Assembly (NCBI RefSeq): GCF_900580865.1
Contig: NZ_UTBZ01000164.1
Coordinates: 62,001-126,000, forward strand
Reading direction: 5' to 3'
DNA from: Pseudomonas viridiflava
GTDB lineage: Bacteria; Pseudomonadota; Gammaproteobacteria; Pseudomonadales; Pseudomonadaceae
DNA: 64,000 nucleotides
A program made the position numbers and the translations under genes. Under the pieces are notes generated by a model. The model searched no databases, was not told where the DNA came from, and saw only the letters and a program-made list of their open reading frames with translations. This document shows, piece after piece, positions 63,527-64,000 of this stretch (position 1 is the stretch's first letter; each line of letters begins with the position of its first letter).

Positions 63527-64000
63527 CTACAACTCCCCCGCCACTTTCGCCCGCAAGGCCTTGCCGCCGAGTTGCTCGACCAGCGTCAAGGCAAACTCCA
63601 GCGCAGCGCTTGAGCCTTGTGCGGTAACGCAGTTGCCGTCGACCACCACCGGTTGATCAACAAACGTACAGCCCGAGAGTTGATGACTGGCGCCGGGCAG
63701 GCAGGTCATGCGCCGCTGGCGCAGCACGCCGAAGCTTTGCAGGGCGACGGCCGGGGCTTCGGCGATGGCGGCGAACAGGCGTCCGGCGCTGGCCTGATCC
63801 TTGAGCAACTGTTGCAGCGGTTGGTGCGCGGCCAGGTGTTGTGAACCGACAACACCGCCGGGCAGGACGATGAGGTCGAAGGTTTGCGCCAGCACATCGA
63901 CCAGCATGCCGTCGGCGGTCAGGCGTGTGCCACGGGCGCAGGTGAGCATGCGTCGGCCTTCAATACTGGCGGCCACCACTTCGATACCGGCGCGACGCTG
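63527..64000 (-). CDS. DJ-1/PfpI (YajL-like) family protein, 5' end outside window
   Basis: The frame is open to the right edge, where codons read QRRAGIEVVAASIEGRRM, so the start lies beyond 64000. The visible part fits the DJ-1 fold: TFDLIVLPGGVVGSQHL, LFAAIAEAPAVALQSFGVL and MTCLPGASHQLSG. At the nucleophile-elbow position, where family members have a Cys in an AICAAP-type motif, this protein has Ala or Glu (AIAEAP). Deglycase or glyoxalase activity is therefore uncertain. Convergent with higA, 12 bases apart. Confidence 0.82.
   Translation of the reverse strand, partial: QRRAGIEVVAASIEGRRMLTCARGTRLTADGMLVDVLAQTFDLIVLPGGVVGSQHLAAHQPLQQLLKDQASAGRLFAAIAEAPAVALQSFGVLRQRRMTCLPGASHQLSGCTFVDQPVVVDGNCVTAQGSSAALEFALTLVEQLGGKALRAKVAGEL

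Overview
The window is chromosomal backbone from a Pseudomonas of the fluorescens group. Codon use is GC-rich, every protein resembles Pseudomonas homologues, and the gene order largely follows the Pseudomonas aeruginosa PAO1 segment running from pilS through ispH, ileS, obg, gdhA, morA, glyA, cstA, mapZ, radA, katB and mscL to rlmG. The intergenic spaces carry about a dozen REP palindromes of the type common in this group. I see no rRNA or tRNA gene, no CRISPR array, no insertion sequence and no prophage. Both edges cut genes: pilS on the left and a DJ-1/PfpI-like gene on the right.

Layout. 1-9.9 kb: type IV pilus region, with the PilS/PilR two-component system, glycine oxidase ThiO, the minor-pilin operon fimU-pilVWX-pilY1-pilE and a divergent fimT. 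9.8-17.3 kb: ispH, then the housekeeping run ribF-ileS-lspA-fkpB and murJ. 17.5-25.7 kb: rpsT, obg-proB-creA, rplU-rpmA, ispB, yjdM, a small gene behind a strong Fur-box-like palindrome, fklB and two small conserved genes. 25.8-36 kb: several poorly characterised envelope genes (a 609-residue lipoprotein, a DUF3015/DUF4105 pair, a small lipoprotein), a Lon-like protease, a GreA/GreB-like protein and gdhA. 36.3-43.7 kb: ettA, the large GGDEF/EAL protein MorA and glyA. 43.9-51 kb: a DctA-type carrier followed by two GntR/FCD regulators, then cstA-ybdD-yjiA and the PilZ adaptor mapZ. 51-57 kb: radA, periplasmic catalase katB with ankB, mscL, fprB, and an AT-rich LuxR-type regulator that looks acquired. 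57.2-64 kb: rlmG, a cyanide-insensitive-type cydAB oxidase with a 55-residue DUF2474 subunit gene and an Anr-type box, an MFS exporter, a higBA toxin-antitoxin pair, and the truncated DJ-1-like gene.

How the genes connect. Surface motility and c-di-GMP signalling are linked by the pilus genes, MorA (cyclase and phosphodiesterase) and MapZ (c-di-GMP receptor). Carbon and nutrient control appears in dctA with its GntR regulators, in cstA with two Crc/Hfq-type A-rich motifs at its start codon, and in gdhA. Oxidative and respiratory stress is represented by katB-ankB, fprB and the cyd operon. Most of the window is ordinary conserved genome. The features that stand out are local: the LuxR solo, the higBA locus with two 8-bp-arm operators, a GreB-like protein without the usual acidic tip, a DJ-1-like protein without the nucleophile cysteine, the katB/ankB 18-bp perfect palindrome, and the unknown envelope proteins. 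I found no clear evidence of a wholly new multi-gene system.
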